A stretch of 64,000 nucleotides of DNA from Psychrobacillus sp. INOP01 (GCF_018140925.1 NZ_CP073315.1:4092001-4156000), one strand, 5' to 3'. Positions 18,382-26,640 are shown, counted from the first letter of the stretch. The notes: generated from the sequence alone by a model not told the origin. A program made the numbers and translations.

Positions 18382-18807
18382 TTGAAGTTTATCAAAGTAC
18401 TTTTTGGCATTGTCATTTTTTTGGGGATTATCGTAGTAGCAGCTTTTTATTTTGGACCAAAGCTAGTTGCAGATGAAGTGATGGAAAAGGTATCTATAGA
18501 ACTACAGGATAGCGGGCAGCTTGAAACGATAAAAGAGGAAATTGAAAATGATCCTGAGCTTCAGGAATTTATAGCAGAGGGTAAGGATGTAGATAGTAGC
18601 AAGCTTCCTTACCAAACAAAAGAAGAAGCCACAAGAGCCCTAATTACAAAATTTGGCATTGGTGAAATCCGAGAAATCCAATCAAAAGCACAAAATGGAA
18701 TGACCGCAGAAGAAAAACAGGAAATTTTTAATAAGTTAGAAAGCAATCTGACTGAAGAAGAGATGCTTGCTTTAAAAGTTTTGGCTTATAAAGAACTGTC
18801 TAAATGA
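18382..18807 (+). CDS. Membrane-anchored hypothetical protein
   Basis: A 141-aa protein with an N-terminal helix at residues 5-26 (VLFGIVIFLGIIVVAAFYFG), then an acidic, helical extracytoplasmic or cytoplasmic domain with two regular blocks (LETIKEEIENDPELQEFIAEG and MTAEEKQEIFNKLESNLTEEEM). I do not recognise it. The TTG start is set by CTGGGAGGT at 18367-18375. The signal-like helix has no lipobox, so it is probably anchored rather than secreted. Confidence 0.7.
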   Translation: MKFIKVLFGIVIFLGIIVVAAFYFGPKLVADEVMEKVSIELQDSGQLETIKEEIENDPELQEFIAEGKDVDSSKLPYQTKEEATRALITKFGIGEIREIQSKAQNGMTAEEKQEIFNKLESNLTEEEMLALKVLAYKELSK

Positions 18808-18847
18808 TTATAGATTAAACAGTTTTGAAGGATTCCCAGCCTCTTGA

Positions 18848-19012
18848 TCAGACTTTCAAACTAATAGTGCGTTCAAGCTATTAAGTGTTGAGACAATACT
18901 AACTGGAGTCCGACCTGAAGTTACGCAAACTATGATTGGTCTTGGAATTGATATTAGTGAAATAAAGGTAAAAACAAATGTTGAACGAGCAATGATAGAG
19001 TTTCTTATCTAA
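18848..19012 (+). pseudogene. Remnant of an RsbR-type STAS-domain protein
   Basis: Only the last 50 or so codons survive: reading from 18869 gives AFKLLSVETILTGVRPEVTQ and then TMIGLGIDISEIKVKTNVER, ending at TAA 19010-19012. The ILTGVRPE..QTM..LGI core is the C-terminal STAS signature of RsbR stressosome proteins. A stop (TGA) lies at 18845 and no start or N-terminal globin-like domain is found. It is therefore a 3' gene scar, left by deletion or recombination. Confidence 0.75.
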
Positions 19013-19045
19013 TTTATTCTTGTATAATTTTTAATAAATTATCTA

Positions 19046-19073
19046 GGAACGCCTATTATCGGCGTTCTTTTTC
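19046..19073 (+). terminator. Terminator of the STAS remnant
   Basis: GAACGCC/GGCGTTC hairpin followed by TTTTTC. It is probably the original terminator of the lost gene. Confidence 0.75.
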
Positions 19074-19154
19074 ATAATAAGAAATTATATAATTATTCTT
19101 TTCATAAGTCCCGTGTTCAAAGAAGTATGACAGTAGGGTTTCACTAAATTATAA

Positions 19155-19187
19155 GGAAAACCACTCGTAGTTATCACATGCGAGTGG
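19155..19187 (-). terminator. Probable terminator of the minus-strand acetyltransferase
   Basis: On the minus strand CCACTCG/CGAGTGG with a 13-base loop runs into TTTTCC, 29 bp after the gene ends. Confidence 0.6.
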
Positions 19188-19215
19188 GTGAATTAAACAA
19201 ATGAAATTAGCAGAG

Positions 19216-19755
19216 TTAGTGATTTGGATTTAATATTGCTAACATCTGATGATCTTCCCAACGTCCGTTAATTTCAACATTTTTTCTTGCTACTCCTTCT
19301 TTATGAAAGCCAGCTTTTTCTAAAACTCGTATGGAACCTATGTTATCTGGCATCACTCCTGCCTCAATTCGATGCAAGTTTAGATTTTCAAAGGCATAAT
19401 CAACAACTAGATTAGTAGCTTCGGTAGTATAACCTTTGCCATTATGTTCTTTGTCTAAAGAATAGCCCAAAAGCGCACTTTGGCGAGGTCCACGTAAAAC
19501 TTGAAACAAACCTATAGTACCAATAAGAACATCCCCGTCGATTTTAAAAATTCCAAATCGATATTCTAACTCCTGTTTTGTATTTTGTTCCCATTTTTCA
19601 ATTAATTCTTTATGGGTTTCTAAAGTCCAGTAATTTTCTGGTTGAGTTATAGAATAGTTTTCAAAAAAAGCTCGATTTTTTTTTTCTAAATTTAGTAGGT
19701 CGACAGCATCTGAATGAACAAGCGGTCGTATGTATACATTTAAGATTTTGGACAT
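19216..19755 (-). CDS. RimJ/RimL-type GNAT acetyltransferase
   Basis: A 179-aa acetyltransferase of the RimJ/RimL branch. The opening YIRPLVHSDAVDLLNLEKKN, the middle LLGYSLDKEHNGKGYTTEATNLVVDYAFENLNLHRIEAGV and the closing VLEKAGFHKEGVARKN are all diagnostic. Such enzymes acetylate protein N-termini, ribosomal proteins or small amines; the target here is unknown. An AGGAAG site precedes the ATG. It is a lone gene. Confidence 0.9.
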   Translation of the reverse strand: MSKILNVYIRPLVHSDAVDLLNLEKKNRAFFENYSITQPENYWTLETHKELIEKWEQNTKQELEYRFGIFKIDGDVLIGTIGLFQVLRGPRQSALLGYSLDKEHNGKGYTTEATNLVVDYAFENLNLHRIEAGVMPDNIGSIRVLEKAGFHKEGVARKNVEINGRWEDHQMLAILNPNH

Positions 19756-19875
19756 CTAATCTTCCTTTCTATAAGAAATAAATCTAATCTATTATATCAT
19801 AAGGAAAAAAGAAGATAATCTAATAAGTTGATGCGCATACAGACCAAAGATTGTCACTATAAAAATAGACCCTTT

Positions 19876-20085
19876 TCAAGGTCTAGTAGTTTTTATTTCA
19901 CTGTTAACATGTTCACGAATGATTAATAATTCAATAACATCTTGTGCTGAATATGTATAAGTAGCATATTCAGGAACAAGCTCGTTGAATTGTCTAACTA
20001 TTTCGTGGAGTGTTTCAACATAAAAATCATTTAATGTCAATTCGAATTTAGTAATAGTGTTCACCTTCTTCTTTTTTAGAAGCAT
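19876..20085 (-). CDS. Hypothetical small protein
   Basis: A 69-aa reading frame. The composition (TKFELTLNDFYVETLHEIVRQ, then FNELVPEYATYTYSAQDVIE) looks like a real globular or helical protein rather than a shadow, but I do not recognise it. The ATG lacks a good ribosome site; a GTG eight codons in follows AAGAAGAAGG but with very short spacing. It sits at the edge of the decayed zone. Confidence 0.4.
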   Translation of the reverse strand: MLLKKKKVNTITKFELTLNDFYVETLHEIVRQFNELVPEYATYTYSAQDVIELLIIREHVNSEIKTTRP

Positions 20086-20504
20086 TAACCATTTTGCTTG
20101 AATTTATTCAAATGGATGGGATATCTGGTGATTAACAAAAAATCCGAAATGACTAGGAATACTTTAGCAATATTTTAGTAAGGAAGTTCTGTTGCTATTC
20201 TCGCTATTACAAGATTTGGCATAATAAAATTCCATGAATGGTGGATTGACTCCGAAAAATTCTCTTAAACTTGCGTTTCTTTAGGTCAGATTCGAGAAAG
20301 GATTGGGTAATCATATCTTCGAGCTATCGATAAATAGCGAAGCAACAAAACTGAAGAAATAGAAAAAACACCCACATATGTGAGTGCTTAAGGAGAAAAT
20401 AAGGCTTACCAACCAACGGAACCTTATATTCTTATTATAGAGTAGATTGCATGAATTTCCGTTTCCTCTTTTAACCTAATAAGCCAATTGAAGATTAAAC
20501 AAAA

Positions 20505-20546
20505 CCTTGTCTTTGAGCAATAGACGTTAAACAGGCTTTTTTATAT
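20505..20546 (+). terminator. Weak terminator-like hairpin
   Basis: An imperfect pairing of ACCTTGTCT with AGAC/ACAGGCT is followed by TTTTTTAT. Upstream, 20086-20500 has no gene I can support, apart from a CACCCAC/GTGAGTG hairpin at 20369-20388. Confidence 0.35.
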
Positions 20547-20549
20547 TAC

Positions 20550-20708
20550 CTATATCGTGTCGTTACACGTTAAAAACGAACCAGGTGCCATCATTCCTTT
20601 GCCTGAAGAAGTAATGGAAGATGGACCAACACTAGAATTAACGTGGGATAAAAAAAGTAAAGCTGTTCCGATGGAGGATATCCAGAATTATGGATTCGAA
20701 AAAGCATT
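20550..20708 (+). pseudogene. Unidentified gene fragment
   Basis: An open frame without a start reads SLHVKNEPGAIIPLPEEVME then DGPTLELTWDKKSKAVPMED and stops at a TGA near 20706. It looks protein-like, possibly an AbrB/antitoxin-type strand pattern, but I cannot assign it. It is one of several scraps between 20.5 and 22.7 kb. Confidence 0.35.
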
Positions 20709-20839
20709 ACGATGACAGAATCCAATTTGAACAACGAAATTCAAAAGGTGTACGTTCTAAATTGCTTGCTCAATTAAAAACAGGTACAGCAATAGGCGAA
20801 GGATTACAAGATGGCAATGCTAAAAACTGGGCGTTAACG

Positions 20840-21022
20840 CATAAGCGGTCACTAGGTTGTCTGCTGGCGTTGAATAAACAGTACCGTGTGGGATATCACC
20901 GTGCATTAATACCACATTTTTTTAAGAAGTTTTCATTATACGTCACACCGAAAGCCGATTGAGTAGAAATGTTTACATTTCCTAAATAATCTGCTGCATC
21001 AACGAGTTGATGGATGAGACTA
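20840..21022 (-). pseudogene. Unidentified frameshifted gene fragment on the minus strand
   Basis: Reading the minus strand from about 21022 gives LIHQLVDAADYLGNVNISTQ and SAFGVTYNENFLKK, then after a one-base shift MHGDIPHGTVYSTPADNLVT before a stop. Both parts are far more protein-like than the overlapping plus-strand frame (20690-20962). The family is not recognised. It abuts the headless amidase fragment. Confidence 0.4.
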
Positions 21023-21034
21023 CTTCTAACAGGA

Positions 21035-21463
21035 TATGAGGATTTCATTTACCCAGGAATAGGTACGCCTACTACTACTTATCAATATACTATTCATGCA
21101 GAAATCTTAAAGCTTGTTAATTATGCAGATCGTGGAGAGAAACAGGAGAACTTCCACATGTTACGTGAATCCAATATGCCAGCTCTTTTAACGGAAAATG
21201 GGTTTATCGATAATGCAACTGATGCTGCAAAAGTGAAAACAGCTTCATTCAGTGAATCTCTAGCAAGAGGTCATGTAAATGGAATTGTTAAGTGTTTCAA
21301 TCTTCCTAAGAAAAGTAGGACTGTATACCATACGGTAGTGAGTGGTGATACTGTGTATTCATTAAGTCAAAGATATGGCGGAACAGCGCAACAGATTAAA
21401 GATTGGAATGGTCTTGATGCCAATTACACAATTTTTATTGGACAAGTGTTGAGATTAAATTAA
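21035..21463 (+). pseudogene. 5'-truncated LysM amidase
   Basis: The 143 codons from GYEDFIYPG onward match residues 92 to the end of the intact amidase at 29232-29921 almost residue for residue. It lacks the first 90 residues, including the zinc-binding DPGHGG and SVHINA motifs, but keeps LLTENGFIDN and the LysM domain (YHTVVSGDTVYSLSQRYG). The apparent ATG at 21014 lies in foreign sequence without a ribosome site. It therefore cannot be a working hydrolase. Confidence 0.85.
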
Positions 21464-21471
21464 AAAATATA

Positions 21472-21506
21472 TTGCCCTGCTCACTATTGTGTGCGGGGCT
21501 TTTTAA
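21472..21506 (+). terminator. Terminator after the amidase relic
   Basis: GCCC.GC/GCGGGGC hairpin followed by TTTTT, equivalent to the one at 29941 after the intact copy. Confidence 0.7.
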
Positions 21507-21670
21507 GCTTCAACCTACTGGTCTAAAATCAGCTTCTCTGAGTTCTGCTCTTATTTGAAAGAGGCATTAAATAAACCTACGCATTAATTTCTTAAATGTA
21601 AGCTAAGTTACCTTATCCTTAACAAAATTTTTTCATAATATAAAAATAGTAATATGAAAGGAGGGGATAT

Positions 21671-21775
21671 ATGATGTCTGAATACAGTGGATATGGAAAT
21701 AAAGGATCGAGCTTCGTGTTGATTGTAGTGTTGTTTATCTTACTAATTATTGTAGGAGCAAGTTTTATTTATTAA
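21671..21775 (+). CDS. YjcZ-family sporulation peptide
   Basis: A 34-aa peptide, MMSEYSGYGNKGSSFVLIVV continuing to LFILLIIVGASFIY. The glycine/tyrosine-rich head followed by one hydrophobic helix ending in IIVGA is the hallmark of YjcZ/SscA small sporulation proteins. A perfect AAGGAGGGG site (21658-21666) lies just upstream. It appears intact despite the decayed neighbourhood. Members localise to spore membranes or coat and help coat assembly. Confidence 0.8.
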   Translation: MMSEYSGYGNKGSSFVLIVVLFILLIIVGASFIY

Positions 21776-21916
21776 TACTAATACTTTCGAGATTAAGAGA
21801 GGAAGTTTAGCCAAGTAATCATCACTATTTTGTCATTGGGTAAATTTTGTCCGCTGTACCTAACGAATTTAATTAAAATGATAGATGCTTCCCATTTAGT
21901 ATCTTCCCTTCTAAAA

Positions 21917-21954
21917 AAGTGACCTTCTCTTAATTGAGTTGGTCGCTTTTTTTA
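21917..21954 (+). terminator. Terminator shared in form with 33043
   Basis: AAGTGACC...GGTCGCTT hairpin and a run of T. The loop TTCTCTTAATTGAGTT is identical to that of the terminator at 33043-33079 inside the integrated element. Confidence 0.75.
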
Positions 21955-21973
21955 TTTGTACGAAATTTATTTA

Positions 21974-22002
21974 TTGTAAAACCAAATAAATGTTCGTATA
22001 CT
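21974..22002 (+). promoter_or_regulatory. Relic SOS-type promoter with degenerate LexA box
   Basis: TTGTAA and TATACT are 17 bp apart. The spacer carries CAAATAAATGTTCG (21983-21996), 12 of 14 positions of the Bacillus LexA consensus. The arrangement matches the promoter at 35410-35438 in front of the intact gene pair. Confidence 0.65.
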
Positions 22003-22023
22003 ACAAAGGAATTTTCGAAGTCC

Positions 22024-22510
22024 ATGCAACAGAACCAAATTGTTTATATGATTTATATGAAAAATAATGGGGTAATCAGTAACGAAAAGTAAAGGTTATG
22101 AGCATTTCACGTTTTTTTCCAAGCTTATTGTTTTTTGAGGGGAACAAAAAGGACTTTTAAAATAGATAATGTACTTGCATTTGTTCCAGTCGTTAACAAG
22201 GAGCGTGCAGTGGTATGGGTGATGAGTAATATTTTAATGAGCACTTTTTAGAGGTATTTGAATCTGCTAAGTTTCTAGACTAGACCGTGGTGCTAAAAAA
22301 TGGGTAGCAATGGTGTTACCTGAACATGTGAAATTGTTACGTGAATTCAGTGTAGATTCAAAGAGAGAGACCCACGTCCTGAATTAAATGGATGGGATTT
22401 AGAAGCAATACAGGATTGCTTAAATTTAGCTTTTTTGAGCAAAGTCAATTTTAAAATTTAATTATGGAGGGATGCTAGGTTTATCTATAAAAGTGGAACC
22501 ATCGAAAGTA
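22024..22510 (+). pseudogene. Decayed WYL-like and YolD-like gene pair
   Basis: In-frame pieces match the intact pair at 35463-36046: MQQNQIVYMIYMKNNGVISN, then TKRTFKIDNVLAFVPVVNKE for the WYL-like gene, then LDRGAKKWVAMVLPEHVKLL and ELNGWDLEAIQDCLNLAFL for YolD. At least four frameshifts and in-frame stops separate them. The gene order, overlap and upstream promoter are retained, so this is a decayed paralogue. Confidence 0.8.
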
Positions 22511-22606
22511 TAGATATTTTGAGATGAAATCATGAAAAAATACGACATACAACTTCAGGCTGGAAAGGTTTAGAGAGCGATAATAAATCCAAAATGGTAA
22601 TAGTAG

Positions 22607-22642
22607 AAAACCACTTACCGTAAAAAGGAAGGTGGTTTTTTA
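22607..22642 (+). terminator. Terminator of the decayed pair
   Basis: AAAACCAC/GTGGTTTT hairpin with a T run; the intact pair is followed by a related hairpin at 36219-36258. The remaining 22643-22843 carries only the bacilliredoxin promoter region, with TATAAT at 22803-22808. Confidence 0.65.
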
Positions 22643-22843
22643 ATTATGTAATTAGAAAGATTAGGGTAACATGCAAATTTTGTTTAAAATGGTGCAAAAA
22701 AAAATTGCTTGAACAAGAAAATCACCAAAAAGTCACAAAAATCCCGAAAGAGTATGTAAAAAGACGAAAACAGGGTATTAGCTTATGCGGTAAAAATGTT
22801 GTTATAATAGGATATGTGAATATAAAAGAAAGAGGGCGAAAAC

Positions 22844-23281
22844 ATGAATGCTTACGATGAGTATATGCGAGGTATTGTAGGGCCGATGAGAAGTGAATTA
22901 ACGGGGGCGGGATTTAAAGAACTTATTACACCTGAGGATGTACAAGAACATATGTCTACTGCAAGTGGCGTTTCCTTAATCGTTATAAATTCTGTGTGTG
23001 GATGTGCTGCTGGATTAGCTAGACCGGCTGTTGTTAATGCATTAAATGAGTTAGAGGTTAAACCTGAAAACTTAGTTACTGTTTTTGCTGGACAAGATCA
23101 AGAGGCTACTGCGGCAATGCGAGGTTATTTTGAGGATGTGCCGCCAAGTTCACCATCTATTGCCATTTGGAAAGATGATGAGTTAGCTTATTTTATCCCA
23201 CGTGAACAAATTGAAAGTAACTCGATGGAGACTATCAAAGATCATCTATCTGGCGTACTTTCACAAGTCGTTTCTTCATGA
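22844..23281 (+). CDS. brxA: Bacilliredoxin BrxA/BrxB (YphP family)
   Basis: A 145-aa thioredoxin-fold protein with the CGC active site in VINSVCGCAAGLARPA. Bacilliredoxins remove bacillithiol from S-bacillithiolated proteins after oxidant stress. Length and motif match YphP (BrxA) and YqiW (BrxB); the choice of BrxA rests on position next to the ypiP-like and ypjP genes, as in B. subtilis. AGAGGGCG precedes the ATG, and the stop overlaps the next start (ATGA). Confidence 0.92.
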   Translation: MNAYDEYMRGIVGPMRSELTGAGFKELITPEDVQEHMSTASGVSLIVINSVCGCAAGLARPAVVNALNELEVKPENLVTVFAGQDQEATAAMRGYFEDVPPSSPSIAIWKDDELAYFIPREQIESNSMETIKDHLSGVLSQVVSS

Positions 23282-24066
23282 ACACTGTTGTAACAACAGC
23301 TGGAAGAACTAATGAAGAATATATGTTAAAAGCAAACGAGATTTCTAAATTATTAAATTTACCGTATATAAAACGTCAAAAGAAATCCGTTTCTACCATA
23401 CAAAAAGAACAGCATGCAAATGTGCTCGTTGTGAGCAAAGAGAGATTGGAACTGTATACATACGGTTCCACTTCTCCTTTTTTCTTTCATCCTAATTCTG
23501 CTGCGTTTCGTATTAAAAGGCTATTAAATGGAGAGGAAGATTCATTTTTAGAAGTAGTAGGATTAAAAGAGGGCGATCATTTTTTAGATACGACAGCTGG
23601 CCTTTGCTCAGATAGCATAATTGCTTCATATGCTGTAGGGGACTCAGGAATTGTACATGCATGTGAAAAGGAACAGACTATTGCCTTTATTGTGGATGTT
23701 GGTTTAAAAAATTACGCAACGAATAATGAGTCATTACTAAAAAGTATGCGTAATATACACCTAATCCATCAAGATGCAGTTGCTTATATGAAAGGAGCAG
23801 CTTCCAATTCCTATGATGTAGTTTATATAGATCCAATGTTCGAAGATGTTATTGAAGAGTCTTCCAATTTCCATGCTTTAAGAGAAGCTGGTGCCCATGA
23901 TTCTTTGAGCGATGAGTGGGTGGCTGAGGCAAAGCGACTTGCAAGAAAAAAAGTTGTATTAAAAGCACATTTCAAATCACCACTATTTGATCAATTTGAT
24001 TTTAAACGAGAAATTAGATTAACTTCTAAATTTCATTATGGAATTATAGATTTAGAAGTAACCTAA
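23278..24066 (+). CDS. ypiP: RsmJ-like class I SAM-dependent methyltransferase (YpiP)
   Basis: A 262-aa methyltransferase resembling RsmJ, which methylates guanosine in 16S rRNA. The SAM-binding loop is seen as FLDTTAGLCSDSIIASYAVG (about 102-121) and the catalytic motif as DVVYIDPMFEDV (about 182). The region ahead (STSPFFFHPNSAAFRIKRLL) is family-typical. It overlaps brxA by four bases. Target specificity is inferred from family only. Confidence 0.85.
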   Translation: MNTVVTTAGRTNEEYMLKANEISKLLNLPYIKRQKKSVSTIQKEQHANVLVVSKERLELYTYGSTSPFFFHPNSAAFRIKRLLNGEEDSFLEVVGLKEGDHFLDTTAGLCSDSIIASYAVGDSGIVHACEKEQTIAFIVDVGLKNYATNNESLLKSMRNIHLIHQDAVAYMKGAASNSYDVVYIDPMFEDVIEESSNFHALREAGAHDSLSDEWVAEAKRLARKKVVLKAHFKSPLFDQFDFKREIRLTSKFHYGIIDLEVT

Positions 24067-24105
24067 GTAGCATACGATGAATAGACAACCCTCACCATAT
24101 TATCA

Positions 24106-24142
24106 AAAAGAAAAGAGAGCCATGGCAATAGCCACGACTCTC
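24106..24142 (-). terminator. Terminator of the 25-residue membrane peptide gene
   Basis: On the minus strand GAGAG...CTCTC with an inner CGTGGC/GCCATG pairing runs into TTTTCTTTTT, about 40 bp past the peptide's stop. Confidence 0.65.
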
Positions 24143-24181
24143 AAAGAAACATTCAATAATAAGGTGTAACTAACAATCAAA

Positions 24182-24259
24182 TCAATCTGTAAAGTTAAGT
24201 GATGTTAAATATGCTAATAAAAATAAAAATCCGATACCTATAACTAATCCTGCGTCCAT
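24182..24259 (-). CDS. 25-residue single-helix membrane peptide
   Basis: The peptide is MDAGLVIGIGFLFLLAYLTS followed by LNFTD: one hydrophobic helix with a short polar tail. A perfect AAAGGAGG site lies 7 bases before its ATG and a terminator follows, which argues that it is expressed. It runs divergently from ypjP. A longer in-frame extension to 24436 has no ribosome site. Possible roles include a small membrane regulator; none is evident. Confidence 0.6.
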   Translation of the reverse strand: MDAGLVIGIGFLFLLAYLTSLNFTD

Positions 24260-24411
24260 CGTGATTTTCCTCCTTTGTTCAAAAAGCTCTGTGGTATGTT
24301 TACACATTTTATTGTACAATGAATAGTAAGAAGATGAAACCTTTAGTTCGTCAAAACGTTTAATAGAATGAAGAGTTTTACTAAAATTGTCCAATATTGA
24401 AGGTGAATAGG

Positions 24412-24981
24412 ATGAAAAAATGGTTCCAAAAGTCAATAATTATAACTGTTGCATTGCTAACATTTGGTCTAATATCTCCTAGCCATTTCATATGGGAGCA
24501 AATATTAGACACAAAAAGTCCTTCTAGGGCTATTTCTTCTGATGTACATGATTATGAACAAGTAACAATAACAGATGAATCCTCCGTTTATGAAAACATG
24601 ACGGATGCTGCCAGGGAACAAGCTTACATAAAGTTCGGTAATCGAATAGGGCCAGTGATTCAACATGAGTTTGACGATGTTATCTTTCCGAAGATGCAAG
24701 AAGCAATTGATATGACTATTGCTAAAGCAACCGATCAAGAAATAACTCGTTTAGCTATCTCCGAGCAACCATCTGGAGATTACCACGAAAAGATTTTTAA
24801 TATTTTTAATGATTCAACTAAAAAAGATCTGATTCGTTTTCACGTAAGAACGGATAAAAAACCGCAAGAAGGATATTATTTCAATTTCCATTATCACTTG
24901 GCGGAAGATAAGTACTCTAAACATTATGTGCTAGGTGACATATATTGGTCAAAAAACACACCACCAAAATGGTTATCTTAA
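24412..24981 (+). CDS. ypjP: YpjP-like protein, 3' end supplied by the integrated element
   Basis: A 189-aa exported or membrane-anchored protein of the YpjP family, with an N-terminal helix (residues 7-27). Function is unknown. GAAGGTG places the start at ATG 24412; a TTG at 24397 is in frame but poorly placed. The last codons (WSKNTPPKWLS) fall in the left attachment core, and the same peptide is encoded again at 37081-37116 beside thyA, so the gene was cut and repaired by integration. The ypjP-thyA order is that of B. subtilis. Confidence 0.85.
   Translation: MKKWFQKSIIITVALLTFGLISPSHFIWEQILDTKSPSRAISSDVHDYEQVTITDESSVYENMTDAAREQAYIKFGNRIGPVIQHEFDDVIFPKMQEAIDMTIAKATDQEITRLAISEQPSGDYHEKIFNIFNDSTKKDLIRFHVRTDKKPQEGYYFNFHYHLAEDKYSKHYVLGDIYWSKNTPPKWLS
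24945..24972 (+). other. attL core
   Basis: 28-bp core starting TTGGTCAAAAAAC and ending CCAAAATGG, inside the final codons of ypjP. It matches 37080-37107 with a single substitution. Confidence 0.8.
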
Positions 24982-24987
24982 AAAAGC

Positions 24988-25021
24988 CAAAACACTCATG
25001 TGAAAAATGAGTGTTTTTTTG
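24988..25021 (+). terminator. Replacement terminator of ypjP
   Basis: ACACTCAT/ATGAGTGT hairpin with a T run. It belongs to the element; the host's own ypjP terminator is stranded at 37107-37130. Confidence 0.8.
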
Positions 25022-25113
25022 TTTGGAAACGTTGATATATCAGTGTTTCTAATAGGTGAATTTGTATTTGAAATTTTAGTTAAGGATATATAGAAATTAT
25101 GAATAAGACACTG

Positions 25114-25135
25114 TACCCCAAATTGTACCCCAAAA
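25114..25135. repeat. Paired recombinase arm-type repeats, left end
   Basis: TACCCCAAA at 25114-25122 and TACCCCAAAA at 25126-25135, immediately beyond the recombinase stop. An equivalent pair occurs at 36945-36965 near the right end. Confidence 0.6.
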
Positions 25136-25139
25136 TTGC

Positions 25140-26315
25140 TTATTCTTCGTTTTCATCAAATGGATTGAGTGTAATAATCCCGTCCATAATATGCGAAGCT
25201 GCTATTCCATCTTTCTCAAACGAGTGTGTATAAGTTTTGTAAACAGTTTCAGGTGTGTCACCGACCAAAGCTGCAACAGTTGTTATCGGAACATTATTTG
25301 ATAATTGAATCGATACAAAGGTATGTCGAAGATAGTGGGGGGTAAAGTGGCTGATTTTTTCCCTTTCACAAACTAAATCGATAATTCGTTTTAAAAAACG
25401 TTCACCGACAGGGTTTCCGGCATAGTTTACAATGACGTATCCTTCAGGGTATCGAAATTCAAATCGTTCCATCTTTTCATCAAACCAAACTTTGTATTCG
25501 AGCAATACCTTTTTAATGCCTTTGTTCATCGGAAATTTTCTAATACTATTTTTCGTCTTAGGATCCCTTGTACCATAACGGTCTTTCGTTTCAGTGATGT
25601 AAAGTACATTATTCACGAAATCTACATCAGACCATTTTAAAGCCCTCAATTCTCCAATACGCATTCCGGTTAATACTAAAATACAAATACAGGTAAAATG
25701 AGAAATTTTATATTTAGTTCGAATAATTTCTAATATTTTATCTATATCTTCAACAGGAATAGCTTCACGCTTAATTCCTTCAGCAGCATTTTTAATATTG
25801 GGGGTAGCAAATCTTTTTTTACCCAATATTTCATTTTTGACAGCAAAATTAAATATTGAACTAATCCGTCGGTAAATCGCTACAAGCGTGCCTACAGTAA
25901 AGCCTTGTTTCATCAGCGGGTCAAATATTTCCTTTTGTAAAATGAGTGTAGTGACGTTCTTGATCTTATGATTACCAATCAACTTTAGGATATACTTTTC
26001 CATGATATACTCATGGTTTCGAGCAGTTGTCGGTTTCCAGTTCGATTTCATAGCATCAACGTAAATATGATTCAATTGATCCACTGTTAAATTATCATTT
26101 TCTACTAGACTGATATTGCCATCTAATATAGCGGCCTTGATCTCAAGTAGCATGCGTTCAGCCTTTTCAATCGTATCAAAGCCTTGTTTAGTCTTTTCTC
26201 GTCGGATACCGTGTTTGTCATAATACTTATAGCGATATGCAAACTTCTTCTTATTTTCATACTTATACCAGTAAATGCTATCTAATTTGGTTTTAGTCAT
26301 TTTTTCACGAGCCAT
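25140..26315 (-). CDS. Tyrosine recombinase / phage-type integrase
   Basis: A 391-aa integrase with an AP2-like arm-binding N-terminus (YWYKYENKKKFAYRYKYYDKHG), a SAM-like core-binding domain and a C-terminal catalytic domain. Catalytic residues are visible: Arg in LTGMRIGELRALKW, His and Arg in HYLRHTFVSIQL, a second His region in ALVGDTPETVYKTYTHS with the nucleophile Tyr. The ATG at 26315 follows GAGGTGTGGGG; an upstream GTG is less likely. It points toward attL and ends next to arm-type repeats. It appears intact. Confidence 0.92.
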   Translation of the reverse strand: MAREKMTKTKLDSIYWYKYENKKKFAYRYKYYDKHGIRREKTKQGFDTIEKAERMLLEIKAAILDGNISLVENDNLTVDQLNHIYVDAMKSNWKPTTARNHEYIMEKYILKLIGNHKIKNVTTLILQKEIFDPLMKQGFTVGTLVAIYRRISSIFNFAVKNEILGKKRFATPNIKNAAEGIKREAIPVEDIDKILEIIRTKYKISHFTCICILVLTGMRIGELRALKWSDVDFVNNVLYITETKDRYGTRDPKTKNSIRKFPMNKGIKKVLLEYKVWFDEKMERFEFRYPEGYVIVNYAGNPVGERFLKRIIDLVCEREKISHFTPHYLRHTFVSIQLSNNVPITTVAALVGDTPETVYKTYTHSFEKDGIAASHIMDGIITLNPFDENEE

Positions 26316-26640
26316 CCCCACACCTCTTTTCACATATGCTGTTACATTCTCGAAATATCTGATTTCATTATCCTTATTATTGTCGGTTGATAGTGAAGAT
26401 GATATTAATATGGGGAAAACGAATGAAATAATGGGCAGCTTTACAGAAGAGTTAATACGAAATATGGAGAAATTTAGACAGAAGAAATTAAAGTAATAGT
26501 ATTACATTTTTAAATAAAATGACACTTACATGACAATCGAGTTGCAAAATAAGAAAACATAATTATAATTGAAACAAAGAGACCATGTGCACGCTAGTGG
26601 TGGTGTGGTAGTTATACTAACTTAATATATTTATATAAGA

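Noticed and set aside
20690-20962. 90-codon plus-strand ORF
   Set aside because: It has no ribosome site, and its second half lies opposite a much more protein-like minus-strand fragment; it joins unrelated scraps.
26409-26496. 28-codon frame MGKTNEIMGSFTEELIRNME...
   Set aside because: No ribosome site at the right distance and no context; the longer frame starts inside the recombinase gene on the other strand.
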